A DNA stretch of 53,121 nt, from the NCBI GenBank assembly GCA_944324795.1, contig CALUXR010000011.1, positions 1 to 53,121 of the forward strand, written 5' to 3'. A model generated the notes under the pieces. That model had not been told where the DNA came from and did not search any database. It saw nothing but the letters and a program-made list of their open reading frames with translations. The DNA is from an uncultured Acholeplasmatales bacterium. Its GTDB lineage: Bacteria > Bacillota_I > Bacilli_A > Acholeplasmatales > Anaeroplasmataceae. Positions 24,106-33,746 of the stretch are shown here, in pieces. How positions within the stretch are numbered: the stretch's first letter is position 1; each line of letters opens with the position of its first letter. The position numbers and the translations under genes are program-made.

Positions 24106-27100
24106 ATGAATTTATTAGCTAATATATTTAAGCTCAGCGATAGTATGCAACAACTTATTTTATGGGCTCCTACAATACTTTTTATTTTAATTATAGTTCT
24201 ATGGACTATTAGAGGAATTATGAAAGGTTTTAGGAAATCAATGATTAATTTAATTACTATGATTTTATCTATTGCCTTATGTGCTGTTTTATTTATATTT
24301 TTGATACGCAATGATGGCGCTATTATGCATTCACTTGGTAAAGGTTTGTTGGGGAATGTTAATAATGAAATCATTGACACTATTTTTAGACAAAATGACA
24401 ATTTCTTAGAAGGTTTAAAAGAAGTATTACTAAATTATATTGCAGATACTAATAATGGTCTTGCTAATGTGGCTATAGAAATGTACTCTCAAATTGAACC
24501 ACTTGCTATAATTATTTTACGTTTAATTGCATTTGCATTATGTATACCATGTTATTTTGTATTTAAATTTATTTTTTGGATAATATATTGTATCTTCTTT
24601 AGAGAAGGTTCTTATAAAGCAAGAACTTTAAGAAATAACAAAAAATATAGCAAAGCAAGATTAGGTGGCGGTGTTATTGGTCTTGTCCGCGGTGGAATCA
24701 TTGGCACTTTAATTGTTGGTTTTCTTGGTACTATAGCTTATGTTGGTACTGCTGGACGTAAGCCGAATGAAAGTGTTAGTTTTAAAGATGAGACAATTGG
24801 TGGTATATATGATTGGAATACTTGTCTTAGAGCCTTTGGTGATACAGGTATTTTAAAAATATTTAATCAAATGAGTGGTGATAATGCTCCATTTTATTTA
24901 TTCTTTGCTAATGCGATTGCTCAAGCAAAATATAATGAAAATGGTGATAAAGTTTATTTAACCGATGAACTTAGTGCAATCACTGGTATAGCTCAAGACT
25001 TAGTAGATGTTCTTGGTATTTATGCCGGAGAAAATATTTCTACAAATGGTGATGCTAATCAACAAATGGAAATTATTTCTGATTTGTTAGAATCAGATGT
25101 TAAATTAAATTATAATGGCAAAGAATTAACTTTTGAAGAAGCTTTAATTGAGGTAGTAGAACGTTATAAAGGTACTGAATATAGTAAAAATTTCTTAAAA
25201 GTTTCTGTTGGTACTGTTTTAAATGCAATGGATGAAATAGTTCCTAATAATGTTTATGCCGAAACTTTAAGTACTATGTTTACAGATGATGGTTCAGGCA
25301 ATTATTTAAGTCCTTATGATTTAGTTACTTTTGATGATTGTAAGACAATGTTAAAAGGTGTAATTCATTCCGCTAGTGAAATATTAGATTCTGTTGCCTA
25401 TATGAATGAAAATAAAAATAATACTTTAGGTATTACTAATAGATTTTTAAAAGTAGTATCACCAATTCATGATTCAATTTTAGATTTATCTATTTATACA
25501 GAATTTAATGAAGATAGTATTGTTAATGGTGAAGAAATTGTTGCTAATAAGAAAATAAAGTTAAATAATTCAATTAGTAAGGGTGTAGATTATTATTTCA
25601 CTACTACAGGTAAAGAAGTTAATGAAGATGGTGAAGAAGTAATTAAATATACTAATCCTTATAAAGATGAAGATATAAATTGGTTAGATGATTTTGATGA
25701 TATATTATATGCAGTTGATGATGCTGTAGTAGTATCAACTGCTTTAGAAACTGAAATGCCATTAGCTAATAATGATATGCGTTTAGCCCTAACAAATATT
25801 ATGCAAGATGATTATGTTGATGCTACAAACGTAAATACATCTTATGATAATTTAGTTGATAAAATGGCTAATGTAAAATCAGTCTGCATTTTATTTGAAT
25901 CTGATTTTATGTATGAATCATATTATGATAAATTTACAACAGATTTAGTAAATAGTTTAAATAAAGCAGAAGAAAAGGTAGACATTAATATTCCACGTGA
26001 TATTGTTTGGTCTGATACAATGGAAGGAAATGTTCAAAAACCTGGTGAATTTAGAGTATTATTTGAAACTTTAAGAGAACTTGTAAAACGTGGTGTTCTT
26101 GTTGATATAGATTTCAATAATGTTAATATAAAAGCTTTAAATAAAACATTTACAATTTTAGAAAATGATTATGATGAAGATGAAACAGTTCTAGAATATA
26201 TGTTCAATTCTAAATTGATGTATTATGTGACAAGTTTAATTTTATCTAATATGAAAAATGAAAATTTAGAAGTGTTAGTACCTACTAAAGATACATATTT
26301 AAATCAAGGAATATCATTAATTAAAAAAGAAGAAGTTGTTAATTTAATATCTAGTTTTAATCCTATACTTGAAGAAATGTTAAATGAAGGTATTGAAGAT
26401 TTTAATCAAGTAAGTGATGATATTAGTAAAGTTTTAAATATTTTTAGCAAGGAAGATATTCAAGATAACATTTTAGCATCTGATATTTTAACTGCTACAA
26501 CATCTAGTATGATTGTTAGCTCAACAAAGAAAAATGAAGAATTAAATGATGTATTAGTTATCCCTAATCATTTAACTTATGTTGAAGATGAAGAAACTAA
26601 CCAAATAATTATTGAAGGCTGGATTGGTAATGATGGGGAAATGGCTAAATTATTACATACTTTAACCTTAAAAAATAGTGATGATAGTAAGGTTTTAGAT
26701 ATAGATAAATTAATGGATCAAGACCCTTATTATATTAAAAATTTAACAGGTATTGATAGACCAAATTATGATGATTTAGTTGCCTCTGAAGTAATACATT
26801 ATAGTTTTACTAATGTTTTAACTAATATGTCTACAGCTGAATTTACAATAGTTATTCCTCATGATTCATATGATAGTAATATTACAGATGGTAAAGTAAT
26901 TGAAAAGGATGAATTATATAATACTTTACAAGCTTCAAATGTAATTATTTATGTAGATGAAAAAGAAAATAAATTAGATTATGATTTAGATAATGTCCCA
27001 AAAAATAAAGAAATTATTTTAAAGTCTGATATTTTCCATGCTACTTTAATTTCTACAATTGTTGATGTAACAAAAGATGAAGAAAAAGGTGACTTAATAA

Positions 27101-29943
27101 GTTTACCAAAAGAATATAAAGAATTAAATTATGATAGTACAAGTCCTGATTATGTCTTTAATCAAACATTTATAACAATTAATTGGGTAGAAAATCAAGA
27201 AATTAATTATATTTTAGAATCTGTGGAGGCATTAGAACTTAAATTAAATGATTTAGTTGATGGTAATGTTAATAAAGATGAATTACTTGATAAAGTCTTA
27301 TTATTAAATGATGATATGCCAAATACAGAAGTAAAGAAAGCTAATGTTGTTTGTTCTTCAAAAGTCATATCTTTAACTATGACTAATAATTTAAAAAATA
27401 ATGAAGATATTAAAGAATATATCAATGTTCCTGAAACTGCATATGATGATATAAATGTTGATGATAAATATATTAAAGAATCTGAATGGATTAATATGGT
27501 CGATGGTTTAGAATATTCATTTGAAGTTGACGGCGATAGTGAAAAAAGTGTTAAAGAACAATTAGAAGATTATAATACACTAGTTTCTAATGTCTTTAAA
27601 CCTAGCATTATTGATGATAATGAATATAATTATGAATCTAAGAAAGAAATTTTATTAACATCTTATATTTTAGAATATAGTTTAGTTATAAATATATATG
27701 ATAATTTAGAAGAAATGACTAATTCAGATGATTTAACTTTAATAATTCCAACATATTTAAATATAGATGGAAAATATAGTGAATGGTTATCTATAAGAGA
27801 TAATGATGATATTAAAGAATATCAAGAATTAGGAAACGTTTTAGATGTATTTGATACTACAGGTCTTGGTAAAGCTTATGCAGATCCTGATTTTAATGAT
27901 AAGGCTGCCGAAATGGTAAGTGTTAATGAACTTATTATTAATAATAATGATTATAATGAAGATGTTTTAATTGAAGAAAATAAAAATGAAAAATTAGCTA
28001 AACAAGAAAGTATTAATAATAGTGTAGTTATGAAAGCTACAACTTTAAATACAATCTTACAAACTAATGCTGTGAATATTCCAAATATTTATAATGAAAA
28101 TAATATTTTAGGTTTAACAGAGAATATGTATGATAGTATTAATACACCTAATGCGATAAAAGAAAAATATCAAGATTTAGCTATTAAAGAAGATGTTAGT
28201 AATATTTTTGAAGGTTTAAATGAATTAAAATTAAATGTTTCAAAAGAAGAACCAAATAAAATTAATATTGATTCTGATACTATATTATTATTAAATGATA
28301 ATTCTGATATTAAGGAAGAAAATATAGTAAAAGCTGAAATAATTAATAAATCAAAAGTTTTAGGCTTAACATTATCTAATAAGGCTAAAGAGGCTACAAA
28401 TTTAGATGAATTACCAATTAAATCATATGAAGAAGAACTTGGTGATAAATATATTACTAATACTGAATGGGATAATTTAGTAAATGCTATTGAAGATGAT
28501 AATAATGGTTTAGGCATTAAAGAAGATGTAGAAGCTACCTTTGCAAATCCTCAAAGTGTTGTTAAAACATTATTAGGTGAGAAAACAGATTATCCTGAAG
28601 ATGATGATGCTTATATTAATAAACGTAATGGTGTATTAAATAGTTATATTTTTGAAGAAGTAATAATTAAAAACATTAAAGAAAGTTTAGAAACTGAAAA
28701 TGATGATAATTCAGTGGTATTACCAGGAGACGTTAGCTGGTATAAAGATGATGAGACTATAAATAGACCAAAGAGTGAAGTTAAAGTCTTATTAAATGTA
28801 TTTAAAATTTTAGGGCTTGGTGATTTAGCAGAAGATGTAGATTATGCTAATTATATTAGTTCTAATTTATTAGCAGGAAATATTATAGTTTTAGCTAGTG
28901 ATGATTCTAGTGAAGAAGAACATAAAAAAGCTTTACAAAATGAAATGTTACAAAGTTTCATTTTAGAAGCTACAATGATTAATAATGTTTATAATATAAA
29001 TTCATTATCTAAACCAAACGCTTTAAATGAATTAAATAATGGTGATATTTTAGCTAATACATCATGGTATCAAAATAATGAATTAGAAAATTTATTTAAT
29101 GTTACAAAATTACTTGGTTTAACTTCTAATGAAGAAGATAAGAGTATTATTAACTTTAATATTGATAATATTTTAAATAATCTAGTTGCAAGAGATGAAA
29201 ATAAGCCAATTAATACTCTAGCAAATAGTTCTATTGCTTATTTAACTATTTCAAATCGAGTATTAGAAACTGTTTTAGATGAAGAGAGTAGTCTTGATTT
29301 ATATATGCCTTATAATAATATAGGAACATTAAGAAATTATAGTGATATTGCAGTTATAGAAAATGAATTACAAAATTTAATTAATGATATTAATTATTTA
29401 GGCATTGAATCAATTACAAATAAAACTACAAATATACATGTTCCAAGTGATGATGTTTTAGATAATCAAGAATTATTTAATTCATCAACAATGCGTCTAA
29501 CAATAAGTGCTCGTATTATTAATGAAACTATTAAATCATCTGATAATTTATATTATATTCCAAATACTAGTTTCCAAGATGAAGTTACTACAACAACAGT
29601 AATTTCAAATGGTTATATAGAAAGTGCTGATTCATTTAATATGTTTAGTCCAAATGAATTAAAGAACTTCATTAGAGCAGTCAATGCCTTTAATTCAGAT
29701 GAATTTACATTTAATATTGAAAATCTTGATGATTTAAAAGAAATAGAACCATCTATATTAGATAGTAATATAGCTTATAGTATTATTTCTAAACAATTAG
29801 ATAAATTTAGTGATGCAATCACTAATATGGGTATAAACAAAATTTATAAAACTGTATATAATTTAGAAATTAATTCATATCAAAGTTTAAGTCAAGAAGT
29901 TTATCAAAAAGAAGATATTAAAACATTAATGAATAATAATTAA
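24106..29943 (+). CDS. Giant CvpA-like membrane protein with repeat ectodomain
   Basis: 1945 residues. The first ~215 contain four membrane segments (about 18-35, 46-67, 133-165, 187-213). They have the look of the CvpA family: an RGIMKGF turn after helix 1 and a glycine-rich GGVIGLVRGGIIG helix 4. The remaining ~1700 residues are acidic, Asn/Asp/Glu-rich and without further helices. From about residue 600 a degenerate unit of roughly 80-120 residues recurs: a Ser-x-Ile/Leu helix start (SKLMYYVTSLI, SDIFHATLISTI, SKVISLTMTNNL, SYILEYSLVINI, SSIAYLTISNRV, SSTMRLTISARI), then Val/Ile-Pro, then Trp/Tyr, then Glu-Leu...Leu-Gly. At least twelve copies are visible. GAAAGGG precedes ATG 24106. The tail is presumably outside the membrane; function unknown (surface scaffold or envelope assembly are guesses). 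Confidence 0.8.
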   Translation: MNLLANIFKLSDSMQQLILWAPTILFILIIVLWTIRGIMKGFRKSMINLITMILSIALCAVLFIFLIRNDGAIMHSLGKGLLGNVNNEIIDTIFRQNDNFLEGLKEVLLNYIADTNNGLANVAIEMYSQIEPLAIIILRLIAFALCIPCYFVFKFIFWIIYCIFFREGSYKARTLRNNKKYSKARLGGGVIGLVRGGIIGTLIVGFLGTIAYVGTAGRKPNESVSFKDETIGGIYDWNTCLRAFGDTGILKIFNQMSGDNAPFYLFFANAIAQAKYNENGDKVYLTDELSAITGIAQDLVDVLGIYAGENISTNGDANQQMEIISDLLESDVKLNYNGKELTFEEALIEVVERYKGTEYSKNFLKVSVGTVLNAMDEIVPNNVYAETLSTMFTDDGSGNYLSPYDLVTFDDCKTMLKGVIHSASEILDSVAYMNENKNNTLGITNRFLKVVSPIHDSILDLSIYTEFNEDSIVNGEEIVANKKIKLNNSISKGVDYYFTTTGKEVNEDGEEVIKYTNPYKDEDINWLDDFDDILYAVDDAVVVSTALETEMPLANNDMRLALTNIMQDDYVDATNVNTSYDNLVDKMANVKSVCILFESDFMYESYYDKFTTDLVNSLNKAEEKVDINIPRDIVWSDTMEGNVQKPGEFRVLFETLRELVKRGVLVDIDFNNVNIKALNKTFTILENDYDEDETVLEYMFNSKLMYYVTSLILSNMKNENLEVLVPTKDTYLNQGISLIKKEEVVNLISSFNPILEEMLNEGIEDFNQVSDDISKVLNIFSKEDIQDNILASDILTATTSSMIVSSTKKNEELNDVLVIPNHLTYVEDEETNQIIIEGWIGNDGEMAKLLHTLTLKNSDDSKVLDIDKLMDQDPYYIKNLTGIDRPNYDDLVASEVIHYSFTNVLTNMSTAEFTIVIPHDSYDSNITDGKVIEKDELYNTLQASNVIIYVDEKENKLDYDLDNVPKNKEIILKSDIFHATLISTIVDVTKDEEKGDLISLPKEYKELNYDSTSPDYVFNQTFITINWVENQEINYILESVEALELKLNDLVDGNVNKDELLDKVLLLNDDMPNTEVKKANVVCSSKVISLTMTNNLKNNEDIKEYINVPETAYDDINVDDKYIKESEWINMVDGLEYSFEVDGDSEKSVKEQLEDYNTLVSNVFKPSIIDDNEYNYESKKEILLTSYILEYSLVINIYDNLEEMTNSDDLTLIIPTYLNIDGKYSEWLSIRDNDDIKEYQELGNVLDVFDTTGLGKAYADPDFNDKAAEMVSVNELIINNNDYNEDVLIEENKNEKLAKQESINNSVVMKATTLNTILQTNAVNIPNIYNENNILGLTENMYDSINTPNAIKEKYQDLAIKEDVSNIFEGLNELKLNVSKEEPNKINIDSDTILLLNDNSDIKEENIVKAEIINKSKVLGLTLSNKAKEATNLDELPIKSYEEELGDKYITNTEWDNLVNAIEDDNNGLGIKEDVEATFANPQSVVKTLLGEKTDYPEDDDAYINKRNGVLNSYIFEEVIIKNIKESLETENDDNSVVLPGDVSWYKDDETINRPKSEVKVLLNVFKILGLGDLAEDVDYANYISSNLLAGNIIVLASDDSSEEEHKKALQNEMLQSFILEATMINNVYNINSLSKPNALNELNNGDILANTSWYQNNELENLFNVTKLLGLTSNEEDKSIINFNIDNILNNLVARDENKPINTLANSSIAYLTISNRVLETVLDEESSLDLYMPYNNIGTLRNYSDIAVIENELQNLINDINYLGIESITNKTTNIHVPSDDVLDNQELFNSSTMRLTISARIINETIKSSDNLYYIPNTSFQDEVTTTTVISNGYIESADSFNMFSPNELKNFIRAVNAFNSDEFTFNIENLDDLKEIEPSILDSNIAYSIISKQLDKFSDAITNMGINKIYKTVYNLEINSYQSLSQEVYQKEDIKTLMNNN

Positions 29944-29950
29944 TATAGTT

Positions 29951-29974
29951 AAAGGCACGATTATTCGTGCCTTT
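29951..29974 (+). terminator. Hairpin after the giant protein gene
   Basis: Perfect 10-bp stem AAAGGCACGA (29951-29960) / TCGTGCCTTT (29965-29974), loop TTAT. The following bases are only moderately T-rich. Confidence 0.7.
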
Positions 29975-29989
29975 ACTATAAAATGATAT

Positions 29990-30015
29990 AAAAAAAATAG
30001 AACCAAAAGGTTCTA
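29990..30015 (-). terminator. Terminator of tRNA-His
   Basis: Minus strand TAGAACC (30009-30015), loop TTTT, GGTTCTA (29998-30004), then a T-run from 29997 down to 29991. Confidence 0.8.
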
Positions 30016-30028
30016 GTATAATTAATAT

Positions 30029-30105
30029 TGGGGCGTATAACAGGATTCGAACCTGCGCGTGCTGGAGCCACAATCCAGAGTGTTGACCACTTCACCATAT
30101 ACGCC
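30029..30105 (-). tRNA. tRNA-His (anticodon GUG)
   Basis: 77 bases including an encoded G-1 (30105) opposite discriminator C73 (30032), the identity pair of tRNA-His. Acceptor GCGTATA / TATACGC, anticodon stem-loop CTGGA-TTGTGGC-TCCAG, encoded CCA at 30029-30031. Confidence 0.96.
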
Positions 30106-30125
30106 ATATTAAACAAGCATTATTA

Positions 30126-30153
30126 ATTATACATTTTTTTATTAAATTTGCAA
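30126..30153 (-). promoter_or_regulatory. tRNA-His promoter
   Basis: Minus-strand -35 TTGCAA (30148-30153), 16-base spacer and -10 TATAAT (30126-30131). AAAAAACACTTGCAA at 30148-30162 is identical to the tRNA-Lys promoter element. Confidence 0.8.
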
Positions 30154-30272
30154 GTGTTTTTTGCAAAATATTGAAAAAGAGATAAGAAAAAGAAGATTAA
30201 AACAAAATATAATTGATTTTTAGGGGAAAAATAAGTAAAATATTGATTAGTTTATTATGTGAGGTTTTAATT

Positions 30273-31481
30273 GTGATTAAGAAGATATTATTTTTTGGTA
30301 TAGCTATTATTTTAGGCTTTATGGTACTTATAATGAGTTATTCTGGTTTTCAAATGTCAGATGTACAAGCTAAAATTACAGAATATATGAATAATGGTGA
30401 ATATGATAATTTAGCTAAATGTTTTTTACCATATTATGATTCAAATAGTATTAAACCTATTAGTGAAAATGATCATTTTACTTTAGTAGGTTTAGAATCA
30501 ATTCATGGTGTTTCAGCAACTGTTACTGTTGATGGTGAAGAACAAACTGCTAGTAAATATGTAGCTAGTTACACATTCTTTATTAAAGACTTTAATAACT
30601 TTGATTTTGAAGGTATTTCTGGTGAAGATACATACCATAACTATACACGTTTAGTTTTTAAAAATGGTGATTTAAGTTTTGATTATTATTTTAATGTACC
30701 TGACACAGCTACTACTAGTGATACTGAAGGTGTAGAAAGATATTATACTCAATATGCTCAAAGTATGGATTTTGTGGAAATTGATATTCCATTATCTGAT
30801 ATTGAAGATGATTTAAATGGTGAAATTAAAAGTATAGAGGTATATGATAGTAAGGCTATTCCTAGTCAAAAAGAACCAGTTGAAATTATTAATTTAGAAA
30901 ATCCGCTAACTACTAATTCTGAATTTTTCACATTAGCTAATGATCTTGTAAGTAATTGGGACAAATATTTAAATGATTTAGATTCTGAAGCATTTAATAA
31001 TTTCTTTGACCCAGAAGATGGTGAAGGTTGGATTGATAGATATAATGCTAATCCTGGTTTTTCAAGAGGTATTAATTCTTATGAAGACTTAATTGGTAGT
31101 AGTGCTATTGTTAAAACTGTTATTGTAATGATTGTATATTTAGCGGTATGTGTTTTACTTGGTTTCTTATTATTACGTAATAAAAATAAATTACCTAAAC
31201 CTTATTTAAGAGATAAATATCAAAAACAAATGGTAAGTGCAAATTCTATTAAACAAGAAGTTAAAGAAGCTCCTGTTTCTGTTGGCTCAATCAATAATGA
31301 TAAAGAAAATGAAGCAGATAATGGTAATAAAGAAATTAATACAGCAAATATAGAAGAAGTTAATAATAAAGTAGAAAATAAAACAGAAGTTATTAATGAA
31401 GATGAAAATAATAAAGAAACAGATATTGTTACGAAAGAAGATTCTAACGGTAGTAATGATATAATAGATGAAAAGAAATAG
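30273..31481 (+). CDS. Membrane protein with extracytoplasmic domain and acidic tail, unknown
   Basis: 402 residues from GTG 30273, which has GTGAGG at 30259-30264; a longer in-frame form from 30213 lacks a ribosome-binding site. A membrane segment at about 3-22 is followed by a ~250-residue domain outside the membrane. This contains beta-rich stretches such as DHFTLVGLESIHGVSATV and a second half ending IGSSAIVKT. A second membrane helix lies at about 280-300 (VIVMIVYLAVCVLLGFLLL). The last ~100 residues are an Asn/Glu/Lys-rich cytoplasmic tail of low complexity. No family recognised. It ends in a terminator and precedes an ECF transporter component. Confidence 0.7.
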   Translation: MIKKILFFGIAIILGFMVLIMSYSGFQMSDVQAKITEYMNNGEYDNLAKCFLPYYDSNSIKPISENDHFTLVGLESIHGVSATVTVDGEEQTASKYVASYTFFIKDFNNFDFEGISGEDTYHNYTRLVFKNGDLSFDYYFNVPDTATTSDTEGVERYYTQYAQSMDFVEIDIPLSDIEDDLNGEIKSIEVYDSKAIPSQKEPVEIINLENPLTTNSEFFTLANDLVSNWDKYLNDLDSEAFNNFFDPEDGEGWIDRYNANPGFSRGINSYEDLIGSSAIVKTVIVMIVYLAVCVLLGFLLLRNKNKLPKPYLRDKYQKQMVSANSIKQEVKEAPVSVGSINNDKENEADNGNKEINTANIEEVNNKVENKTEVINEDENNKETDIVTKEDSNGSNDIIDEKK

Positions 31482-31484
31482 TTA

Positions 31485-31509
31485 AAACTTCCCAAATGGG
31501 AGGTTTTTT
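31485..31509 (+). terminator. Rho-independent terminator
   Basis: AAACTTCCCA pairs with TGGGAGGTTT around an AA loop (31485-31506, one wobble), followed by T's. Confidence 0.8.
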
Positions 31510-31526
31510 CATAGGGGGTAATCATT

Positions 31527-32285
31527 TTGTTAGAAAACAGAAATAAAATATTTAAACTAGTATTATTTGCAATATTAATAGCGTTATGTTATGTTGCTAC
31601 TTTTGTTATGATTCCTTTGCCAACTGGTGGAAAAATTCATTTAGGCAATTTAGTTTGTATTTTATCATCTTTATTGCTTGGTGGTCTAGAGGGTGGTTTA
31701 ATTGGCTCTATAGGAATGGGATTAAATGATCTTCATTTTTATCTTGATACGCCTTCAACTATAATTAGAACTGTAGTTTTAAAGTTTATTATGGGTTTAA
31801 TATGTGGCACATTATTTAAATTACTAAAGAAGAAAAATCTAAAATCGATAAATTGTAGTATAGTTTTATTTATATTAGGAATAGTTTTTTTATCAGTTGG
31901 TATTTTTTCTTTATATGTATATCTAAATAATGGTATTAATATAAGTGATAAATTGATAACTTTTAATATAATTGTCCCTATTTGTCTATTTATTTTTAGT
32001 TTAATTTTTGTAATATTTGGAATTGTTTTTTTAAGAAAAGAGGCTATTTTTAATTATTTATTAATTTCTGTATCGATAGCTACAATCATAAATATATTAG
32101 GTGAATTTATATTTAGAGTTGTCTTAGCTATGTTTATTGATAGAATGGGATTTAATGCAAGTTTAACTCTTTCATTAGCTAAAATACCAGCTAGCATTTT
32201 AACAGGTAGCTTAACATCGTTATTAGCAATAGTGATATATCCTCCACTAGCTAAAGCTTTAAACCTAAAGTATAAAAATATCTAA
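31527..32285 (+). CDS. ECF transporter S component, enlarged
   Basis: 252 residues, longer than the usual 170-200. The N-terminal part is typical of the substrate-binding subunit of energy-coupling factor vitamin or precursor transporters: a helix with ALCYVATF, then IHLGNLVCILSSLLLGGLEGG and GSIGMGLNDL. The C-terminal SLAKIPASILTGSLTSLLA helix matches the last helix of S components. Between them an extra ~70 residues (about 108-175) add two long hydrophobic helices. Ligand unknown; the EcfA/T energising module is elsewhere. TTG start at 31527 with AGGGGG at 31513-31518. Confidence 0.82.
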   Translation: MLENRNKIFKLVLFAILIALCYVATFVMIPLPTGGKIHLGNLVCILSSLLLGGLEGGLIGSIGMGLNDLHFYLDTPSTIIRTVVLKFIMGLICGTLFKLLKKKNLKSINCSIVLFILGIVFLSVGIFSLYVYLNNGINISDKLITFNIIVPICLFIFSLIFVIFGIVFLRKEAIFNYLLISVSIATIINILGEFIFRVVLAMFIDRMGFNASLTLSLAKIPASILTGSLTSLLAIVIYPPLAKALNLKYKNI

Positions 32286-32292
32286 TCTAGTA

Positions 32293-32321
32293 TTGAAAAT
32301 TAGATTAACTAGTTGTATAAT
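32293..32321 (+). promoter_or_regulatory. Promoter of the hemolysin III family gene
   Basis: -35 TTGAAA (32293-32298), 17-base spacer and consensus -10 TATAAT (32316-32321). Confidence 0.8.
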
Positions 32322-32342
32322 CATACGTGAGGTGATTTAGAT

Positions 32343-32999
32343 ATGGAGACAACTATAAATAAAAATAAATTAAGACGTCTACAAACTTTAGGGGAAGAAA
32401 TAGGGAATAGTATAACACATGGTGTGGCTGCTATTTTTGCTGTTATAGCAACAATATTTATGTTTTTAAAATGTGATACTATTAGAGATTACCTTGGCGT
32501 TAGCATTTATGGTTTTTGCATGTTGATGCTTTATTTAATGAGTTGTTTATATCATGCCTTTAAAAATGGTAGTAAAGTTAAAAAAGTATTTCGTGTTTTT
32601 GATCATCTTTCAATATTTTTATTGATTGGTGGTACATACGCTCCAATCCTTCTTGTTGCTATACATAGTATGAACCCTTTATTAGCTAATATTTATTTTG
32701 CTATTCAGTGGTCACTAATATTAATTGGAATTATTTGTAAAGTTTTAATTAAACAAAAAACAACCATCTTACATACAATATTATGTGTTATACTAGGCTG
32801 GAGTGGTATTCTTATTTTACCTTATGTTTATAATTATAATAATATTTTCTTTTATTTGATTTTAAGTGGTGGTATATGTTATACATTAGGAATCATCTTT
32901 TATGCTTCAACTTTTAAATATGCTCATTTTATTTGGCATTTCTTTTGTATATTTGGTACTATCTTACATTTTATAGCTATATATTTATATGTTTTATAG
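32343..32999 (+). CDS. Hemolysin III / YqfA-type (PAQR) membrane protein
   Basis: 218 residues with seven predicted membrane helices, matching the prokaryotic HlyIII/PAQR family. Conserved zinc-site features are in place: ITHG near residue 23-26, LYHA with a His after helix 2, FRVFDHLSIFLLIGGTYAP with Asp-His, and a C-terminal WHFF...LHF pair of His. Despite the name, most members are not proven hemolysins; related eukaryotic receptors act as hydrolases, and bacterial ones affect membrane lipid state. GAGGTGAT precedes ATG 32343. Likely cotranscribed with the HAD gene nine bases downstream. Confidence 0.92.
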   Translation: METTINKNKLRRLQTLGEEIGNSITHGVAAIFAVIATIFMFLKCDTIRDYLGVSIYGFCMLMLYLMSCLYHAFKNGSKVKKVFRVFDHLSIFLLIGGTYAPILLVAIHSMNPLLANIYFAIQWSLILIGIICKVLIKQKTTILHTILCVILGWSGILILPYVYNYNNIFFYLILSGGICYTLGIIFYASTFKYAHFIWHFFCIFGTILHFIAIYLYVL

Positions 33000-33008
33000 G
33001 AGTTTTGT

Positions 33009-33641
33009 ATGATTAAATATGTATTTTTTGATTTTAATGGTACTATATTAGATGATGTTTCTTTATGTTTAGATTTATTAAATCAAATTTTAATAAAGCA
33101 AGGAAAAGATAAAATAACTTTAACTAAATATAAGAAGATATTTACATTTCCAATTAAAAAATATTATGAACTTGCAGGGATAGATTTTAATAAAGATAGT
33201 TTTGAAGATTTATCTAAATGGTTTATTAAAGAATATCAACCTAAATCTTTTAAATGTAGTTGTTATCCTAATTTGCAAGAAACATTAAAAAAATTAAATG
33301 AAAAAGGAATAATTTGTGGAGTTTTATCAGCAAGTGAAATTAAAAATTTAACAGAACAATTAGAAGAATTAAATTTAAAGGATGATTTTGCATTTATTTT
33401 AGGTTTAAATGATATTTATGCAAGAAGTAAAGTTGAAGTTGCTAGAAAGTTTATTAATGATAATCAAATAGAACCTACTAGTTGTTTGATGGTTGGGGAT
33501 ACTACTCATGATTATTTAGTTAGTAAAGAATTAAATATGAAATCTATTTTATTTAGTAAAGGACATCAAGATATAAGCATATTAGAAGAATGTAATGTTC
33601 CGATCATAAATGATTTAGAAGAAATATTAAAGTATCTATAA
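33009..33641 (+). CDS. HAD-superfamily hydrolase (phosphoglycolate phosphatase-like)
   Basis: 210 residues, subfamily IA. Motif I is DFNGTI (about 8-13; Asn for the usual Met/Leu/Gly), with a helical cap at about 18-85. The Ser motif II is VLSASE near 114, the Lys in RSKVEVA serves motif III, and GDTTHDY (about 160-166) is motif IV with its Asp. Such enzymes dephosphorylate small phosphate esters; the substrate is not predictable. TAGGAG precedes ATG 33009. The last codons build the terminator stem. Confidence 0.88.
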   Translation: MIKYVFFDFNGTILDDVSLCLDLLNQILIKQGKDKITLTKYKKIFTFPIKKYYELAGIDFNKDSFEDLSKWFIKEYQPKSFKCSCYPNLQETLKKLNEKGIICGVLSASEIKNLTEQLEELNLKDDFAFILGLNDIYARSKVEVARKFINDNQIEPTSCLMVGDTTHDYLVSKELNMKSILFSKGHQDISILEECNVPIINDLEEILKYL

Positions 33642-33659
33642 TTAATAGATGCTTTTTTT
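33631..33659 (+). terminator. Terminator in the 3' end of the HAD gene
   Basis: AGTATCTA (33631-33638), loop TAATTAA, TAGATGCT (33646-33653), one wobble, T's to 33659. Confidence 0.8.
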
Positions 33660-33691
33660 AATTATGTAAAATTATGTTATTATCTTAATAA

Positions 33692-33710
33692 TACTTTACT
33701 AAGTAAAGTA
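33692..33710. promoter_or_regulatory. Palindromic operator upstream of the MarR-ABC operon
   Basis: TACTTTACTAAGTAAAGTA: two perfect 9-base arms around a central base, 37 bases before the marR-family start. Size and position fit a MarR-dimer site controlling its own operon. Confidence 0.75.
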
Positions 33711-33746
33711 ATTAATATAAAATTATAAGATGCAAGGAGTGAAAAA

